NCBI GenBank assembly: GCA_003023165.1
Contig: PXSD01000009.1
Location: forward strand, 1 to 10,246
Direction: 5' to 3'
DNA: 10,246 nucleotides
Source: Halobacteriales archaeon QS_9_67_15
GTDB lineage: Archaea > Halobacteriota > Halobacteria > Halobacteriales > Haloarculaceae
The notes under the pieces are model-generated. The model saw only the letters and a list, made by a program, of their open reading frames with translations, was not told the DNA's origin and made no database searches. Each line of letters opens with the position of its first letter. Position 1 is the stretch's first letter. Below, in pieces: positions 6,309 to 10,246 of this stretch. The translations under genes and the position numbers were made by a program.

Positions 6309-6458
6309 CATATCACCGAGTGGGAACATGTGGTAGCGGCGCTCACCGACCGTCGGATTCGTTCCGGCAGTCGTCCGTCACACTAATTTACGGCGTGATA
6401 TCGAAGCTCTATCGGTGCGGGTGGTGATAGGTTGCAAAGTGAGCGGGGCCGTCGATAG

Positions 6459-6466
6459 CTATATTG
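6459..6466 (+). promoter_or_regulatory. TATA-like box of the broken DMGDH-like gene
   Basis: CTATATTG at 6459-6466 would place the start of transcription near 6489, about 7 nt before the ATG at 6496. The promoter therefore appears intact and supports 6496, not the out-of-frame GTG at 6477, as the original start. Confidence 0.5.
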
Positions 6467-6495
6467 GCGCGCCGTTGTGAGAGTCCGGTACTACT

Positions 6496-9056
6496 ATGCA
6501 GCCAGCAGAGAGTCTACCGACCCGCGCCGACACGGTGGTCGTCGGTGCCGGCATCGTCGGATGCAACGTCGCGTACCAGTTCACGCGCCCGGGATCATGT
6601 TCCAGACAGCCGAGTCGAAGGAACTCAGCCAGTTCGCCGACTACAGCCGGTCGCTGTACGCGGACATCGAAGGTGCCGACGGCCACCAGGCCTACAACGA
6701 GGTCGGCGGCATCGAAGTCGCCCGGAGCGAGGAGCGCATGGCGTTCCTCCAGCGTCGCGTCGAACACGCCGCGGCGTGGGGGATCGAAGACCCGCAACTG
6801 CTCTCGCCCGAGGAAGTCACCGAACACCTGCCGCTGGTCGACGAGAGCCAGATCCTCGGAGGGTACTACTCCCCCACCGACGGACAGGTGTCGGGCGTGG
6901 TCGCCTGCGACGCGCTGGCCCGTGAGGCCATGTCCCGGGGCGCAGAGTTCGTCCCGCACACGCGCACCGAGGACGTAACTATCGAGGACGGGTCCGTCGA
7001 GTCTGTCGTCACCGAGAACAGCACTATCGAGTGCGACGAGGTCGTGGTCGCGACGAACATCTGGGCGCGCCAGCTGGGCGAGAAGCTGGGCGTTCACCTC
7101 CCGGTCACCCCGGTCGAACACCAGTACACGATGACCGAGTCACTGCCGGAGATGGCCGACGGTGCCGTGGACATCACCGACCACCCGCTGTTCGAGAACT
7201 ACGAGAACGTCTCCGGCGAGAGGGCAAAGCGGCTGCTCGTCGGCCCCGACCGGCCGATCCTGCGGGACCAGGACAACGCGATGTACTACCGGACCCACGG
7301 GGACGCCTACGGGATCGGTTCGTACAACCACGAACCGATCGTCCCGGACCCCCAGGAACTCGGCGGCAACGACCCCGACGGTGAACAGGGTTCGGTCCAC
7401 GAGTTCACCGACCACCATATGGAGAACGCGACCCACCCGGACCGACCGCACAAGGCACCCCGGCGGGCGAGCGACGAACTCGTCCCCGCCACGGCCGGCG
7501 CGGAACTCGAACACAAGTACAACGGAATGTTCGCCGAGTCGCCGAACGGTCTCCCGGTGATGGGACCCGTCGAGGGGTTCGACGGACTTTGGACCGCGGC
7601 GGCCATCTGGGTCACCCACGCCGGGGGTGCCGCCAAGGCGCTAGCCGAGTGGATGGAGCACGGCGTCCCGCGGCTCGACGACGGGCCGATCGACCTCGCC
7701 CATTGCGACGTGAACCGCTTCGACGACCACGAGGGTAGCTGGGACTTCGCCCGGGACATCGGCGCTGAGGAGTACCGGATCGTCTACAACGTCATGCACC
7801 CAAAGTGGGTGTGGACGGAGACACAGCGGGACATCCGTCGGACGCCGATGTATCACACTCACAAAGCGTACGACGCCGAGCTATGGGCCGAGGCCGGCTG
7901 GGAGGAGCCCCAGTGGTTCGAGTCCAACGCCGACCTGCTGGAGCGCTACGGCGACCGGATCCCCGACCGCGACGGCTGGGAGGGAGAGTACTGGTCGCCG
8001 ATCGAGGGCGCGGAGGCGCTCCACGTCCGCAACGCCGTTGGGCTCCACGACATGACCTCGTTCAACAAGATCGAAGTCGTCGGGACCGACGCCGACGAGT
8101 TCCTCCAGCACCTCTGTACGAACGACATCGACCTCGACGTCGGAGACATTCGCTACACGCTGCTGTGTAACGAAGGTGGGGGCGTCCGCGCGGACATCAC
8201 CGTCACGCGGACCGACCGTAACCGGTACCTCCTGCTGACGACCGGCCGCGAGGTCGGAAACAACCACGTGGCGTGGGTGCGCGAGCAGTCGCCCGAGGGC
8301 GTCGTCGTCAACGACGTGACCGCCAGCCTCGCGGCGATGGTCTGTACCGGCCCCGACGCCCGGAAGGTACTGTCGAAGGTGCTCGACGCCGACCTCTCGG
8401 ACGAGGCGTTCCCCTTCTACACCAGTCAGGAGACTTTCGCGAAGAACGTCCCCGTGCGGGCGCTCCGGGTCTCCTACGCCGGCGAACTCGGCTGGGAGCT
8501 GTACACCCCCTCGGAGTACGGTGAACGGCTCTGGGAGCACGTCATGGAGGCCGGAGCCGAGTACGACATACGTCCGTACGGCAACGGCGCGCTGGACTCG
8601 CTGCGAATCGAGAAGGGCTACCGGCTGTGGGGCGAGGACCTCCACACCGAGCACACGCCCGCCGAGGCCGGTCTCGGATGGGCAGTCGACTTCGATACAG
8701 ACTTCATCGGCAAGGAGGCGCTCCGGACAGCCCGCGGCGAGGAGCCGACTGCGGCCGCCGACGGCGGTACCGCGCGCCATCAGGGCAAGCACGTCGCCCC
8801 GTTGACGCTCGACGACGAGACGGCGACAGTCCTGGACGACCGCCCGGTGCTCGACGGCAGCGGCAGCGGCGCAGACCCCCGCGAAGACGAGGTGCTCGGC
8901 TACGTCCACAGCGCCGAGTACGGGTACAGCGTCGGTGCCTGCGTCGCCTACGCCTACCTCCCGCCGGAGTACGTCGAGCCCGGCACCGAGGTCGAGGTGC
9001 TGTTCGAGGGCGAGCGCTACGACGCGACGGTCCGCGAGGAACCGCTGGCCGCCTGA
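6496..9056 (+). pseudogene. DMGDH/sarcosine dehydrogenase-like gene, frameshifted by a deletion near its 5' end
   Basis: The original ATG (6496) begins a flavoprotein with a dinucleotide-binding motif VVVGAGIVGCNVAYQF. After codon 29 the frame breaks, and homology resumes at HAPGIMFQT (from 6582) in another frame that stays open to 9056. Against the paralogue at 9249, 24 residues plus one base are missing, including the end of the second Rossmann strand with its FAD-ribose Asp and the loop before the flavin-linking His. Restoring 73 bp gives 877 codons in one frame. The rest is complete: an FAD domain to about 7690, a linking region, and a GcvT/folate domain from about 7850 with GGVRADITV (probable catalytic Asp codon 8193) and a C-terminal barrel. 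Translation from 6496 would stop at 6978 after 160 residues. An internal ATG at 6597 could yield an 819-residue product without the FAD motif. Loss of dehydrogenase activity is inferred. A sequencing or assembly error is the alternative. Confidence 0.85.
6579..6585 (+). other. Deletion junction (GTTCACG) in the DMGDH-like gene
   Basis: Upstream homology ends with the Q-F codons and downstream homology starts with the His codon CAC at 6582-6584. The two overlap in GTTCACG. In the paralogue the equivalent places read CCTGACG and GTACACG, so an ancestral GTTCACG at both ends of the lost segment is plausible. The scar fits a short-repeat (microhomology) deletion. Confidence 0.65.
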
Positions 9057-9248
9057 TAACCCAGTCCGCTGTCACGATGTGGTTCGACCGCCACTGGACG
9101 CCCGCGACGCCGCCCGATCGTCCCGGGCCGTTCCAGTGATGTGTCGAAATCGGTCGAATAAGCGGCTGTGAATCCCATTTTCTTCCCGACTTCGTTCGAC
9201 CCACCGGAGTGTTTATGCCCGTGACCGGGTCAATGTTGGACGAACACA
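9057..9248. other. Intergenic gap between the two DMGDH-like paralogues
   Basis: The gap has no gene. It contains a 7-bp inverted repeat, CACTGGA/TCCAGTG (9092-9098 and 9132-9138, 33-bp loop), and a T-rich stretch at 9177-9184, which together may end transcription of the upstream gene. The promoter of the next gene follows, so the two paralogues are probably separate transcription units. Confidence 0.4.
9212..9217 (+). promoter_or_regulatory. TATA box of the intact DMGDH-like gene
   Basis: GTGTTTATGCCC contains TTTATG centred about 34 bp before the ATG at 9249, with a purine-rich CCGGAG just upstream in the BRE position. The leader would be about 8 nt. Confidence 0.45.
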
Positions 9249-10246
9249 ATGAGCACGCAGGCTCCACCGTCGCAGACGGACACCGTCATCATCGGGGCTG
9301 GCGCGGTCGGATGTAGCGTCGCCTACCACCTGACGGACCTCGGCGCTGAGAACGTGACAGTCATCGACCAGGGACCACTCCCGGTCACCGGTGGCTCCTC
9401 GGTACACGCGCCGGGGATCATGTTCCAGACCTCACCGTCGAAGATACAGGCCAAGACCGCCTACTACACCAGCCGTCTCCTCTCCGACGCTGGCGTCTAC
9501 GACGAGGTCGGCGGCGTCGAGGTGGCCCGGAGCGAGGACCGCATGGATTTCCTCCAGCGACGGGTCGAGTGGGCCACCTCCTACGGCCTCCCGGACCCGC
9601 AGTTGCTCTCACCCGAGGCGGTCACCGACTACATCCCGCTGGTGGAGGAGGACGAGATCCTCGGCGGCTACTACTCCCCCAGCGACGGGCGGGTCGACGG
9701 CATCGCCGCCCTGCAGTGGTACATGGAGCAGTCGGACGCGGACTTCTACGGCCACACCGAGGTGACGGACCTCGACGTCAGCGGCGGCGAGATCAACGCT
9801 GTCGTCACCGACCGGGGTCGCAACGAGTGCGACCGCTGCGTGATGGCGACGAACAACTGGGGGTACCAGACCGGGCAACTGGCGGGCATCGACCTGCCGA
9901 TCGCGCCCGTCGAACACCAGTACGTCGTCACCGAACCGATGGACGACCTCTCGGAGTTCGGCTCCTCGGTCGGGGACAACACCACCGGGCTGGACGTGCC
10001 CGGCGACCGGTCCATCGCGGAGTACATGAGCGAGGGGCCGACCCTGCCGGTCGGGCGCGACCAGGACCACTCGCTGTACTTCCGCAACCACGGCGACGCC
10101 CTCGGGATGGGGTCGTACAACCACGAGACGCTGTCAGTCGACCCCGAGGCGATGGGGGCGAACAGCGAGGAGCGCCAGGCGTCGGTGCGGGGGTTCACCG
10201 AGGAACACTGGACCACCCCGACCCACCGCGGCCGCGACAAGTCCGC
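9249..10246 (+). CDS. DMGDH/sarcosine dehydrogenase-like FAD oxidoreductase (5' part, cut by window end)
   Basis: The frame is open from the ATG at 9249 to the window edge (332 codons seen). The N-terminus shows a complete Rossmann FAD motif VIIGAGAVGC (GxGxxG 16-21), Asp40 at the end of the second strand, and SSVHAPGIMFQT with His53, the position that covalently carries FAD in mammalian dimethylglycine dehydrogenase. Further family blocks are VGGVEVARSEDRMDFLQRRV, DPQLLSPE, ILGGYYSPSDGRVDG, a MATNNWGYQ segment and APVEHQYVVTEPMD. The family removes a methyl group from dimethylglycine or sarcosine and hands the formaldehyde-level carbon to THF bound in a C-terminal GcvT domain, presumably encoded beyond the window. 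It is a diverged paralogue of the preceding gene, with long identical blocks but many differences between them. The exact substrate is not decidable. Confidence 0.88.
   Translation, partial: MSTQAPPSQTDTVIIGAGAVGCSVAYHLTDLGAENVTVIDQGPLPVTGGSSVHAPGIMFQTSPSKIQAKTAYYTSRLLSDAGVYDEVGGVEVARSEDRMDFLQRRVEWATSYGLPDPQLLSPEAVTDYIPLVEEDEILGGYYSPSDGRVDGIAALQWYMEQSDADFYGHTEVTDLDVSGGEINAVVTDRGRNECDRCVMATNNWGYQTGQLAGIDLPIAPVEHQYVVTEPMDDLSEFGSSVGDNTTGLDVPGDRSIAEYMSEGPTLPVGRDQDHSLYFRNHGDALGMGSYNHETLSVDPEAMGANSEERQASVRGFTEEHWTTPTHRGRDKS

Larger units (their letters stand above)
6193..6495. other. Divergent control region between the GlcG-like and DMGDH-like genes
   Basis: This 303-bp stretch carries no credible gene. 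It holds the TATA boxes of both divergent genes and a perfect palindrome, TCGAGCGA-GGT-TCGCTCGA (6290-6308), near the middle. A 9-mer, GAGTCCGGT, occurs once facing each gene downstream of its TATA box (minus strand 6206-6214, plus strand 6481-6489). A shared regulator is conceivable but not shown. Confidence 0.5.

Noticed and set aside
6477..6600. GTG at 6477 as the true start of an 859-aa DMGDH-like protein
   Set aside because: The first 37 residues in this frame are Arg-rich nonsense that reads the Rossmann region out of frame; the homologous N-terminus is in the frame starting at 6496.
7881..8909. Minus-strand 342-aa open frame opposite the GcvT half of the broken DMGDH-like gene
   Set aside because: It is an antisense shadow with the same Val/Leu/Arg/Asp-rich composition and no domain.

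Overview
The window looks like chromosome or megaplasmid of a haloarchaeon (class Halobacteria). The evidence is GC-rich coding sequence, very acidic proteins with few lysines, a bacterio-opsin-activator type (HTH_10) regulator, and AT-rich TATA-type promoters 25-35 bp upstream of start codons, several of which imply leaderless or nearly leaderless mRNAs. No rRNA, tRNA, CRISPR array or recognisable transposase gene was seen.

Layout: (1) 1-635, a gene-poor, relatively AT-rich stretch with an 18-bp perfect inverted repeat at its left edge. (2) 636-1295 (+), a Bat/HTH_10 family regulator, convergent with (3) a small two-helix membrane protein at 1320-1583 (-). (4) 1584-2072, a second gene-poor region with an AT-rich core, a strong palindrome and paired 9-bp inverted sites around the next promoter. 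(5) 2073-3449 (+), a DmdA/GcvT-family tetrahydrofolate (THF) dependent demethylase-like protein, convergent with (6) a methylenetetrahydrofolate reductase-like protein at 3539-4399 (-). (7) 4480-5640 (-), an unrecognised acidic protein with two helix-turn-helix-like segments. (8) 5773-6192 (-), a GlcG/HbpS (DUF336) family protein. (9) 6496-9056 (+), a dimethylglycine/sarcosine dehydrogenase-like gene (FAD oxidoreductase plus GcvT) broken near its 5' end. (10) 9249 to beyond the window end (+), an intact-looking paralogue of the same family, cut by the window edge.

The theme is folate-linked one-carbon metabolism of N- or S-methylated compounds. A DmdA-like protein could move a methyl group onto THF. 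An MTHFR-like enzyme could interconvert methyl-THF and methylene-THF. The DMGDH-like flavoproteins would oxidatively demethylate dimethylglycine or sarcosine and load the carbon onto THF through their GcvT half. A plausible but unproven reading is catabolism of a methylated osmolyte such as glycine betaine or DMSP, controlled by one or both of the regulator-like proteins.

The most striking direct observation is that the first DMGDH-like gene has lost about 73 bp of its FAD-binding region. The loss lies exactly at a 7-bp sequence (GTTCACG) that probably stood at both ends of the lost segment. It shifts the frame, yet the remaining 2.4 kb is completely open and an intact paralogue follows directly.
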